Source: Pseudomonas sp. GM80
GTDB lineage: Bacteria > Pseudomonadota > Gammaproteobacteria > Pseudomonadales > Pseudomonadaceae
Assembly: GCF_000282515.1 (NCBI RefSeq)
Contig: NZ_AKJD01000054.1
Location: forward strand, 82,565-146,564
Reading direction: 5' to 3'
Length of the DNA: 64,000 bases
The notes below the pieces were generated by a model. That model was not told where the DNA came from. It searched no databases and was given only the letters and a program-made list of their open reading frames with translations. Of the stretch, positions 1-7,068 are shown one piece after another (the first letter of the stretch is position 1; each line of letters begins with the position of its first letter). Position numbers and translations under genes: made by a program.

Positions 1-87
1 TTCGCATCCGTGGATGAATTGCTGGAAGTGAAGGGGATTGGCAAGGCGATCCTTGATCGCAATCGTGAAAAGCTGGAAGTGAACTAA
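1..87 (+). CDS. ComEA-like helix-hairpin-helix protein, C-terminal fragment
   Basis: This is the last 28 codons of a gene that begins before the window, read in frame 1 and ending at TAA 85-87. The fragment contains VDELLEVKGIGKAILDRNR, the second half of a helix-hairpin-helix (GIGKA turn), a non-specific DNA-binding motif. In pseudomonads a short secreted ComEA-family protein ends in this way, and such proteins bind incoming DNA in the periplasm. A terminator hairpin follows 20 bp after the stop. Family assignment rests on the motif only, because the N-terminus and any signal peptide lie outside the window. Confidence 0.75.
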   Translation, partial: FASVDELLEVKGIGKAILDRNREKLEVN

Positions 88-107
88 GCTGATTTTTCCA
101 CGCCATG

Positions 108-133
108 AGGCCGGTCATTGACCGGCCTTTTTT
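108..133 (+). terminator. Rho-independent terminator after ComEA-like gene
   Basis: The inverted repeat AGGCCGGT/ACCGGCCT is separated by a short loop and followed by a run of T, a classic intrinsic terminator on the + strand. Confidence 0.9.
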
Positions 134-203
134 GTTGCAGCTGTTTGAAGCAGGTCGTAATGGGGCATGAAGACGTTCGTCGGACGATAAAAAATTACGA
201 CTA

Positions 204-232
204 TCATATCGGCTTTAGATTATGCCTATAAT
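204..232 (+). promoter_or_regulatory. Candidate sigma-70 promoter of SDR-fabF pair
   Basis: A perfect TATAAT lies at 227-232, 69 bp before the SDR start, inside an AT-rich stretch. The matching -35 position (204-209, TCATAT) is a poor match, so this is an extended or activated promoter at best. It is the only good -10 in the gap. Confidence 0.4.
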
Positions 233-300
233 AAATTGTCGGCACAGATTGTCATGTCCTGTGCGGCTTTCTCATTTCGAGCATTTTCAGGAGTACTGGC

Positions 301-1095
301 ATGAATTCCGCAAAATCCCAAGGCACGGCTGTGGTGACCGGCGCATCGTCCGGTATCGGTGCGATTTATGCCGAGCGACTGGCCGCACGTGGTTTTGATC
401 TGCTGTTGGTGGCGCGTGATCAGGAGCGTCTGGATAAGGCTGCAAGCCAATTGCGCGAAGCCCATGGTGTGCAGGTCGAGGTGCTCAAAGCGGATCTGAC
501 GCAAAAGGACGATGTGCTCAAGGTCGAACAGCGTCTGCGTAGTGATTCGAGTATCAGCCTGTTGCTGAACAACGCCGGTGTTGCCGCCGACGGTCTGTTG
601 GCCAACGCCGATCTGGATCAACTGGAGCGCTTGATCCAGTTGAATATCACCGCAGTCACGCGTCTGGCTTCTGCCGCTGCAGCCGCTTTCGCCAAGGCCG
701 GGCGGGGCACGATTATTAACATCGCCTCGGTGGTGGCGCTGTTTCCGGAACGCTTTAACGCCACTTACAGTGCCAGCAAAGCCTACGTGCTGAGCCTCAC
801 CCAATCGCTGAACGCCGAGCTTGAGGGCACCGGGGTTCAGGTCCAGGCCGTATTGCCGGGGGTTACCCGCACTGAAATCTGGGAGCGCTCCGGAATCGAC
901 GCCAGTGGTATTCCGGCGGAAATGGTCATGGAAGCCGGTGAGATGGTTGATGCAGCGCTGACCGGCCTGGATCAGGGAGAGTTGATCACCATTCCGTCAC
1001 TGCCCGATGCCGCTGATTGGGAGGCATTCGTCGCCGCGCGCCATGTCATGGCTCCGAACCTTTCGCATAGTTCGGCAGCCCAACGTTACAAGTAA
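301..1095 (+). CDS. Short-chain dehydrogenase/reductase (SDR)
   Basis: The 264-residue protein is a classical SDR. The nucleotide-binding TGASSGIG is at residues 13-20, NNAG near 90-93, and the catalytic triad is Ser143, Tyr156 and Lys160 in YSASK. It should reduce a carbonyl or oxidise an alcohol with NAD(P)H in the cytoplasm, but the substrate cannot be read from the sequence. A CAGGAG ribosome-binding site lies just upstream of the ATG. A ketoacyl-ACP synthase begins 31 bp downstream on the same strand. The pair therefore looks like a small operon, and the SDR could act as a 3-oxoacyl reductase partner. That pairing is inference. Confidence 0.85.
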   Translation: MNSAKSQGTAVVTGASSGIGAIYAERLAARGFDLLLVARDQERLDKAASQLREAHGVQVEVLKADLTQKDDVLKVEQRLRSDSSISLLLNNAGVAADGLLANADLDQLERLIQLNITAVTRLASAAAAAFAKAGRGTIINIASVVALFPERFNATYSASKAYVLSLTQSLNAELEGTGVQVQAVLPGVTRTEIWERSGIDASGIPAEMVMEAGEMVDAALTGLDQGELITIPSLPDAADWEAFVAARHVMAPNLSHSSAAQRYK

Positions 1096-1126
1096 GGCCA
1101 ATCCATTGATCAGAGGACACCACGGT

Positions 1127-2407
1127 ATGGATCAGCGTCGAGTAGTCGTCACGGGGATGGGCCTGGTTTCACCCTTGGGCAGTGATGTCGAAGTGGTCTG
1201 GCAACGACTGTTGGCCGGGCGCTCAGGTTTGCGTCATTTGCCGCAGGCAGTGGTCGCTGATCTGCCGACGCGCATTGGGGGCAGGGTGCTGAGCCTGGAA
1301 GAGGATGCCGAGGCGGGTTTCGATCCGGATCGCGCCACACCACCCAAAGAACAGAAAAAGATGGATCGTTTCATTCTGTTCGCCATGGAGGCGGCACGGC
1401 AGGCGCTGGAGCAGGCTGGCTGGCATCCCGCGCAAGCCAGTGAGCAGGAACGCACTGCAACGATTATCGGCTCCGGTGTCGGCGGCTTCGGTGCGATTGC
1501 CGACGCCGTGCGCACCACCGACAGTCGCGGTCCACGACGTTTGTCACCATTCACCATTCCATCGTTTCTGGTCAATCTGGCGGCCGGACACGTGTCGATC
1601 CAGCACGGTTTGAAAGGTCCCTTGGGCGCACCCGTGACGGCATGTGCCGCCGGGGTTCAGGCGATTGGCGATGCGGCACGGCTGATTCGCGCCGGCGAAG
1701 CGGATATTGCTGTGTGCGGCGGGGCAGAAGCGGCGATTGATCGGGTCAGCCTCGCCGGGTTCGCTGCCGCACGGGCGCTGTCCAGCGGCTACAACGACAC
1801 CCCCGAACGTGCTTCACGCCCCTTTGATAGCGGGCGCGACGGTTTTGTCATGGGCGAGGGCGCCGGCCTGTTGGTCATCGAATCTCTGGAACATGCCTTG
1901 GCCCGGGGCGCTCGGCCTCTGGCTGAACTCGTCGGGTATGGCACCAGCGCTGACGCCTATCATCTGACCGCCGGGCCCGAAGATGGCAGCGGTGCGCGCC
2001 GGGCGATGGCGTTGGCATTGACTCAAGCCGGAGTAAACCCGGATCAGGTGCAACACCTCAACGCTCACGCCACTTCCACGCCGGTGGGTGATCTGGGGGA
2101 GTTGGCAGCGATCAAGAGTGTGTTTGGTCAGGACAACAAGATCGCCGTTACTTCGACCAAGTCAGCCACCGGGCATTTGCTCGGTGCTGCCGGCGGGCTG
2201 GAGGCGATCTTCACGTTGTTGGCGATTCGCGATCAAGTGGTGCCGCCGACGCTCAACTTCGACAACCCGGATCCGGCTACCGAGGGCGTGGACATTGTCC
2301 ATGGTCAGGCAAGGCCGATGCCGATTGAATACGCGCTGTCCAACGGCTTCGGTTTCGGCGGTGTGAACGCCAGCGTACTGTTCAAGCGCTGGCCGGATCA
2401 GTCCTGA
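1127..2407 (+). CDS. Beta-ketoacyl-ACP synthase II (FabF-like)
   Basis: The 426-residue protein has the thiolase-fold KAS II architecture. The active-site Cys173 lies in TACAAG, and the two catalytic histidines are in NAHATSTPVGD and in GHLLGAAGG. It condenses malonyl-ACP with an acyl-ACP in fatty-acid elongation or a related lipid pathway. I chose the ATG at 1127 because MDQRRVVVTG is the family's usual N-terminus and CAGAGGAC precedes it; the longer frame only runs back into the SDR gene. It is not beside the acpP/fabD/fabG cluster, so it is probably a paralogue with a specialised role rather than the housekeeping fabF. Its last 10 bp overlap the convergent TetR gene. Confidence 0.85.
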   Translation: MDQRRVVVTGMGLVSPLGSDVEVVWQRLLAGRSGLRHLPQAVVADLPTRIGGRVLSLEEDAEAGFDPDRATPPKEQKKMDRFILFAMEAARQALEQAGWHPAQASEQERTATIIGSGVGGFGAIADAVRTTDSRGPRRLSPFTIPSFLVNLAAGHVSIQHGLKGPLGAPVTACAAGVQAIGDAARLIRAGEADIAVCGGAEAAIDRVSLAGFAAARALSSGYNDTPERASRPFDSGRDGFVMGEGAGLLVIESLEHALARGARPLAELVGYGTSADAYHLTAGPEDGSGARRAMALALTQAGVNPDQVQHLNAHATSTPVGDLGELAAIKSVFGQDNKIAVTSTKSATGHLLGAAGGLEAIFTLLAIRDQVVPPTLNFDNPDPATEGVDIVHGQARPMPIEYALSNGFGFGGVNASVLFKRWPDQS

Positions 2408-2955
2408 TCCTGTTTCAGATGAGCGCGTGTGACGTCGAGAATCCGCTGGGCCAATTGCGGGTTCTCGACACTGCGTGCGAGCACCAGCGCGCCGACCAGG
2501 GTGGCCATTATGACGATGCTGCGATCGGCGGCGCTCTCGCCACCCAGAGTGTTTTGCACTTGTTCCAGGCGGGCGTTGAGCACGCCGTCGGTGGTCGGGC
2601 TTGGCTGACCGCGCAAGCCGAGCTCGGAAGACATGGTGGGCAGCGGACAGCCTTCATGAGGCGAGGTGTAGTGCCATTCGGACAGGTAACTGTCGATGAA
2701 GGCTTGCAGTGGCAGCGCTTCGGAAAACAACATCGCGCAGTGTGCATCAAGTTGTTCCCCTGCTTCCTGCAGGGCCTTCTCCACCAACTCGTCCTTGGAC
2801 TTGAAGTGCGAATAGAAGCCGCCATGGGTCAGACCTAGCGCTTTCATCAAGGGTTGCAGGCCCGTGGCGCCAATTCCGTCCTTGCGAAATCGTGCCGAAG
2901 CCTCCTTGATGATGCGCTGATGAGTCTGGGCTTTATGGTCCTGCGAGTAACGCAT
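2398..2955 (-). CDS. TetR/AcrR family transcriptional regulator
   Basis: The 185-residue protein has an N-terminal TetR helix-turn-helix (GLTHGGFYSHFKSKDEL, about residues 42-58) and a C-terminal ligand/dimer domain. I use the ATG at 2955, which has GGAGAG upstream at good spacing; the frame extends 13 codons further without a ribosome-binding site. It converges on the FabF-like gene with a 10-bp overlap at the stop codons. TetR proteins often repress a neighbouring gene, so the SDR-KAS pair is a possible target, but it is not divergent from it. The ligand is unknown. Confidence 0.85.
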   Translation of the reverse strand: MRYSQDHKAQTHQRIIKEASARFRKDGIGATGLQPLMKALGLTHGGFYSHFKSKDELVEKALQEAGEQLDAHCAMLFSEALPLQAFIDSYLSEWHYTSPHEGCPLPTMSSELGLRGQPSPTTDGVLNARLEQVQNTLGGESAADRSIVIMATLVGALVLARSVENPQLAQRILDVTRAHLKQDQD

Positions 2956-3065
2956 CTGAAACTCTCTCCGCAACAAGGCCACCATCTTAACCACGGAAAA
3001 TTAAATGGTGACTGTACTTCTACTTCTAAAAAGCATGCAGATAAGTCCAAAGCGTCGAAAAAACA

Positions 3066-3092
3066 CAAACCCCGCCGATTGGGCGGGGTTTG
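3066..3092. terminator. Bidirectional terminator between TetR promoter region and DUF2897 gene
   Basis: AAACCCCGCC and GGCGGGGTTT form a strong stem with A-rich and T-rich flanks on either side. It sits 3 bp past the stop of the minus-strand DUF2897 gene and fits its terminator. Confidence 0.85.
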
Positions 3093-3094
3093 TT

Positions 3095-3262
3095 TCAGCG
3101 GTCTTGCGCTTCTTTGGCATCCGCTTCGGCATTGCGCTCAGCGATGCGTTTGCGTTCTTCATCGGTCAGTTCGACCTTGTTGGCGGTGTCTCGCAACATC
3201 ATCAGACCGCCAACGATCGAGCCGATTGCAACGACCAGAATCAACCAGGCATACCAGGGCAT
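3095..3262 (-). CDS. DUF2897 family small membrane protein
   Basis: This 55-residue protein begins MPWYAWLILVVAIGSIVGG, a single hydrophobic helix, followed by a charged tail rich in Asp, Glu, Lys and Arg (NKVELTDEERKR). AAGGAGAG precedes the ATG, and a strong terminator follows the stop, so it is a compact monocistronic gene. The pattern matches DUF2897, a short pseudomonad membrane protein family of unknown function. Confidence 0.75.
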   Translation of the reverse strand: MPWYAWLILVVAIGSIVGGLMMLRDTANKVELTDEERKRIAERNAEADAKEAQDR

Positions 3263-3390
3263 AACGGCTCTCCTTAATGGCAGATCGACCGACGAGGATT
3301 TCGTCGTGCGATGCTGCTTACCACTTTTGAGCGAAGCGACTTCGCAGTGGTTCCATTCTAGGCCCGATATCCCTGCTGCACCTTAATTCC

Positions 3391-3477
3391 CTGTAGGAGC
3401 TGCCGCAGGCTGCGATCTTTTGATCTTGTTTCTAAAAAAACAAAGTCAACAGATCGCAGCCTTCGGCAGCTCCTACA
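3391..3477. repeat. REP-type inverted pair (GTAGGAGCTGCCG family)
   Basis: Two imperfect copies of GTAGGAGCTGCCG...CTGCGATC face each other across a short AT-rich spacer, so the whole element can fold as a long hairpin. The same family recurs at 16306, 25707, 52293, 63282 and 63916 in this window, always between genes. Confidence 0.9.
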
Positions 3478-3484
3478 TGAGGGG

Positions 3485-4849
3485 TTACTGGCCCGTGAGC
3501 ATGGCGTCGGCCGGGGCGTTGGCGCGCAACTGGCCGGTGAGCAGGAAGTAGGCGAATCCCACGGCCATGAAGCCGAGGAAAATCAGCCCGATCAGGGCGT
3601 TGAACCACGCCATGGCGATCAGGCACACCACCGCCAGCACCAGCGCGATCAGCGGAATCAACGGATAGCACGGCGCGCGAAAGGTGCGCTCCAGGTTCGG
3701 TTCGGTTTTGCGCAATTTGAACAGGCTGAGCATGCTCATGATGTACATCACGATCGCGCCGAACACCGCCATGGTGATCATCGCGGCGGTGAGGGTCATG
3801 CCGCCGAGGTTGATCAGGCCGTCGCTGTAGATCGCGGCGATGCCAATGACGCCGCCGGCAATGATGGCGCGGTGTGGCGTCTGGAAGCGCGAGAGTTTCG
3901 CCAGTGAAGCCGGCAGGTAACCCGCGCGGGCGAGAGCGAAGAACTGGCGCGAGTAACCGAGAATGATCCCGTGGAAGCTCGCCACCAGGCCGAACAGGCC
4001 GATCCACACCAACATGTGCAGCCAGCCGGAGTTGTCGCCGACCACGGTTTTCATGGCCTGCGGCAGTGGGTCGTTGATGTTGGCCAAGGTGCGCCAGTCG
4101 CCGACGCCGCCGGCGAAGAACATCACACCCATCGCCAGTAAAACCAAAGTCAGAATGCCGCTGATGTAGGCCTTGGGGATCGTGCGTTTCGGGTCCTTGG
4201 CTTCTTCGGCAGCCATCGCTGCACCTTCGATGGCCAGGAAGAACCAGATCGCGAACGGAATCGCTGCGAACATCCCGGCGATCGCTGGCGCACCGAACAC
4301 ATCGGAACCGGCCCAGCCATTGAGGGCAAAGTTGCTGAAGCTGAAGGCCGGAGCCACCACGCCCATGAACACCAGCAATTCGGCGACGGCCAGCACGCAG
4401 ACGATCAATTCGAAGGTGGCTGCCAGCTTCACCCCAAGGATGTTCAACCCCATGAACACGATGTACGCGCCGACCGCCGCGTGTTTCGGATCGAGTGCCG
4501 GAAATTGCACATTCAGGTACGCGCCGATGGCCAGCGCAATGGCCGGGGGCGCAAAGACGAACTCGATCAGCGTCGCCAGCCCGGCAATCAAACCACCTTT
4601 CTCACCGAAGGCACGGCGGCTGTAGGCAAACGGCCCGCCGGCGTGGGGAATTGCAGTGGTCAGTTCGGTAAAACTGAAAATGAAGCAGGTGTACATGGTC
4701 GCGACCATGAACGAGGTCACCAGGAAGCCCAGTGTGCCGGCGACGCCCCAGCCGTAACTCCAGCCGAAATACTCACCGGAAATCACCAGCCCGACGGCAA
4801 TGCCCCACAGGTGCAACGTGCCCAGCGTGGGTTTGAGTTGTGTGTTCAT
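3485..4849 (-). CDS. eat: Ethanolamine permease (APC superfamily)
   Basis: The 454-residue protein has about 12 hydrophobic segments of the amino acid-polyamine-organocation type. Its N-terminus (LWGIAVGLVISGEYFGWSYGW) and GGPFAYSRRAFG resemble ethanolamine permeases. It would import ethanolamine across the inner membrane. The ATG at 4849 has a GGGAGC site upstream; the upstream extension of the frame is non-coding in character. A candidate sigma-54 promoter lies at 4894-4909. No eutBC lyase genes are in the window, so catabolism would be encoded elsewhere. An amino acid permease of the same family is the main alternative. Confidence 0.8.
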   Translation of the reverse strand: MNTQLKPTLGTLHLWGIAVGLVISGEYFGWSYGWGVAGTLGFLVTSFMVATMYTCFIFSFTELTTAIPHAGGPFAYSRRAFGEKGGLIAGLATLIEFVFAPPAIALAIGAYLNVQFPALDPKHAAVGAYIVFMGLNILGVKLAATFELIVCVLAVAELLVFMGVVAPAFSFSNFALNGWAGSDVFGAPAIAGMFAAIPFAIWFFLAIEGAAMAAEEAKDPKRTIPKAYISGILTLVLLAMGVMFFAGGVGDWRTLANINDPLPQAMKTVVGDNSGWLHMLVWIGLFGLVASFHGIILGYSRQFFALARAGYLPASLAKLSRFQTPHRAIIAGGVIGIAAIYSDGLINLGGMTLTAAMITMAVFGAIVMYIMSMLSLFKLRKTEPNLERTFRAPCYPLIPLIALVLAVVCLIAMAWFNALIGLIFLGFMAVGFAYFLLTGQLRANAPADAMLTGQ

Positions 4850-4893
4850 GCGCTTGCTCCCTGAACGGTTTGGAAAGCTCGGGGGAGAGCGTG

Positions 4894-4909
4894 TGCAGTG
4901 GGCGTGCCA
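4894..4909 (-). promoter_or_regulatory. Candidate sigma-54 (RpoN) promoter of ethanolamine permease
   Basis: On the minus strand the sequence reads TGGCACG, four bases, CTGCA. This matches the -24/-12 consensus TGGCACG-N4-TTGC at every position but one, with invariant GG and GC correctly spaced. It ends 44 bp before the permease ATG. Ethanolamine catabolism in P. aeruginosa is known to depend on RpoN and the enhancer-binding protein EatR, which fits. Confidence 0.7.
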
Positions 4910-5020
4910 TTGCGCTGAAACAAGTCGTAATGAGTTGAAAGCTGTCGTATCGGGGATGCTCAAGTCGCAGCGCCAACGAATCTGTGCGCCATCTAGGTGC
5001 GATGCCGATAGGGCCGCCGT

Positions 5021-5119
5021 CATCGCGGGCAAGCCCGCTCCCACAGTGATCTCGGTCGTTCACAAATATTGCGTACACCCCAGAAACCTGTGAGAGCTGG
5101 CTTGCCAGCGATGAGGCAG
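5021..5119. repeat. REP-type inverted pair (GCGGGCAAGCCCGCTCCCAC family)
   Basis: The left arm ATCGCGGGCAAGCCCGCTCC and a diverged right arm TGAGAGCTGGCTTGCCAGCG ATGAGGC face each other over about 50 bp. A better conserved pair of the same family is at 17790-17886. The gap 4850-5264 otherwise holds the permease sigma-54 site and the kdp promoter region. Confidence 0.8.
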
Positions 5120-5153
5120 GTGCAAACACCGCCGTAAAGCCCGCATAAACCCA

Positions 5154-5174
5154 CTCTTTACGCTTTCTTTATGC
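5154..5174 (+). promoter_or_regulatory. Possible KdpE-binding T-rich site
   Basis: The stretch CTCTTTACGCTTTCTTTATG, about 90 bp upstream of kdpF, resembles the pyrimidine-rich KdpE operator of enterobacteria. It lies where the kdp promoter must be. No clear -35/-10 pair is visible, as expected for an activated promoter. The call is tentative. Confidence 0.35.
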
Positions 5175-5264
5175 CTAGCCAACCCCCTCGGTCTCGTTCC
5201 TTTACAGCCTCCTTTCCGACAATCACTCCACACGCGGCAATACGCCGTAACACGGAGATCTTCC

Positions 5265-5354
5265 ATGAGCGTTCTGGACGGGGTGTCACTGCTGCTGGCA
5301 GTGGGGCTGTTCATTTATCTGTTGGTTGCGCTGTTGCGCGCGGATCGGAACTAG
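5265..5354 (+). CDS. kdpF: KdpF small membrane subunit of K+-ATPase
   Basis: This 29-residue gene is too short for normal gene callers. It encodes one hydrophobic helix (SLLLAVGLFIYLLVALLRADRN). The length, the single membrane span and the position 8 bp upstream of kdpA are those of KdpF, the lipid-like stabiliser of the KdpFABC complex. CACGGAGATC upstream supplies the ribosome-binding site. Confidence 0.9.
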   Translation: MSVLDGVSLLLAVGLFIYLLVALLRADRN

Positions 5355-5362
5355 GAGCGGCT

Positions 5363-7057
5363 ATGCACAGTTATGACTATTGGCTGATCCTCGCGTTTTT
5401 CGCGGTGGTCTTGCTGCCAGCGCCGCTGCTCGGGCGCTTCTACTACAAAGTGATGGAAGGTCAGCGCACCTGGCTGACGCCGATTCTCGGCCCGGTCGAG
5501 CGCGGTTGCTACCGCATCGCCGGGGTCGATCCCGAGGTTGAACAGAGCTGGCAGAAATACACGCTGGCGCTGCTCGCGTTCAACCTTGCCGGTTTCCTGC
5601 TGCTGTTCGCGATCCTGTTATTCCAGGATCACTTGCCGCTCAATCCGCAGAACCTGCCGGGCCAGGAATGGACGCAGGCGTTCAACACCGCGGTCAGTTT
5701 CATGACCAACACCAACTGGCAGTCCTACAGCGGCGAAGCGACCCTCAGCTACCTGAGCCAGATGGTCGGCCTCACCGTGCAGAACTTCGTCAGCGCCGCC
5801 ACCGGCCTCGCCGTACTGGTTGCGCTGTGCCGTGGCATCGGGCGCAAATCGACGAAAACCCTCGGCAACTTCTGGGTCGACATGACCCGCGCCACCCTCT
5901 ACGGCTTGCTGCCGCTGTGCCTGTTGCTGGCGCTGTATCTGGTCTGGCAGGGCGTGCCGCAAACGTTCGCGCAGTACGTGAATGCCGTGACGATGCAGGG
6001 CGTTGATCAAGTCATTCCCCTGGGCCCGGCCGCGAGTCAGATTGCGATCAAGCAACTGGGCACTAACGGTGGCGGCTTCTTCGGCGTCAATTCAGCGCAT
6101 CCATTCGAGAACCCGACCGCGTGGAGCAACCTGTTCGAAGTCACCTCGATCATTCTGATCCCGGTGGCGCTGGTGTTCACCTTCGGCCATTACGTCAAAG
6201 ACCTGCGTCAGAGCCGCGCGATCATCGCCTGCATGCTGGCGCTGTTCCTGATCGGCGGCGCGACCTCGCTGTGGGCTGAATACCAACCGAATCCAACCCT
6301 GAACAATGCTGCTGTTGAGCAGACCGCTCCGCTGGAAGGCAAGGAAGTGCGCTTTGGCACCACCGCCACCGTGCTTTGGTCGGTGACCACCACAGCGGCG
6401 TCGAACGGTTCGGTCAACGGCATGCACGACAGCCTCAACCCGCTCAGCGGCATGGTCGCGCTGGTCAACATGATGGTTGGCGAGGTGATCTTCGGCGGCG
6501 TCGGTGCCGGGCTTTACGGCATGTTGCTCAACGTGCTGATCGCGGTGTTCCTCGCCGGTTTGATGATCGGACGTACCCCGGAATACCTCGGCAAGAAACT
6601 CCAGGCGCGTGAAGTGCAACTGCTGGTGGTGACATTGCTGGTGATGCCGGTCGGCGTGCTGGTGCTCGGCGCCATTGCCGCCACTTTGCCGGGCCCGGCG
6701 GCGACTATCAGCAACCCCGGCCCGCACGGCTTCAGCCAGTTGCTTTACGCCTACACCTCGGCAAGTGCCAACAACGGCTCGGCGTTCGGTGGTCTGAGCG
6801 CGAATACGCCATTTCACAACTTGATGTTGGGGCTGGGCATGTTGATCGGTCGCTTCGGTTACATCCTTCCAGTTCTGGCCTTGGCCGGCAGTCTGGCGAT
6901 GAAGAAAACCGCACCGATCGGCCAGAACAGCTTCCCGACCCATGGCCCGCTGTTCGTGACCCTGTTAACCGTGACCATTTTGCTGGTGGGCGGCCTGACC
7001 TTCCTGCCAACCCTGGCGCTCGGCCCGATTGCCGAACACTTGAGCATGGGCTTCTAA
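5363..7057 (+). CDS. kdpA: Potassium-transporting ATPase subunit A
   Basis: The 564-residue protein is the K+-binding channel-like subunit of the KdpFABC pump. Four selectivity-filter-like segments are visible: TNTNWQSYSGE, GTNGGGFFGVNSAHPFENP, AASNGSVNG and ANNGSAFGG. They alternate with membrane helices, as in the superfamily of K+ transporters. The ATG at 5363 follows TAGGAGCGGCT, where the GGAG serves as ribosome-binding site and overlaps the kdpF stop. The longer upstream frame runs through kdpF and is not coding. It is first of the large kdp genes and probably co-transcribed with kdpF and kdpB. Confidence 0.97.
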   Translation: MHSYDYWLILAFFAVVLLPAPLLGRFYYKVMEGQRTWLTPILGPVERGCYRIAGVDPEVEQSWQKYTLALLAFNLAGFLLLFAILLFQDHLPLNPQNLPGQEWTQAFNTAVSFMTNTNWQSYSGEATLSYLSQMVGLTVQNFVSAATGLAVLVALCRGIGRKSTKTLGNFWVDMTRATLYGLLPLCLLLALYLVWQGVPQTFAQYVNAVTMQGVDQVIPLGPAASQIAIKQLGTNGGGFFGVNSAHPFENPTAWSNLFEVTSIILIPVALVFTFGHYVKDLRQSRAIIACMLALFLIGGATSLWAEYQPNPTLNNAAVEQTAPLEGKEVRFGTTATVLWSVTTTAASNGSVNGMHDSLNPLSGMVALVNMMVGEVIFGGVGAGLYGMLLNVLIAVFLAGLMIGRTPEYLGKKLQAREVQLLVVTLLVMPVGVLVLGAIAATLPGPAATISNPGPHGFSQLLYAYTSASANNGSAFGGLSANTPFHNLMLGLGMLIGRFGYILPVLALAGSLAMKKTAPIGQNSFPTHGPLFVTLLTVTILLVGGLTFLPTLALGPIAEHLSMGF

Positions 7058-7068
7058 GGAGCTGAATG

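Noticed and set aside
226..804. 192-codon open frame on the minus strand over the SDR gene
   Set aside because: It is a shadow of the strongly supported SDR; the translation has no recognisable motif and no ribosome-binding site.
3391..3477. Repeats considered as CRISPR or an insertion sequence remnant
   Set aside because: Copies are paired inverted palindromes scattered between genes, with no regular spacers and no transposase.
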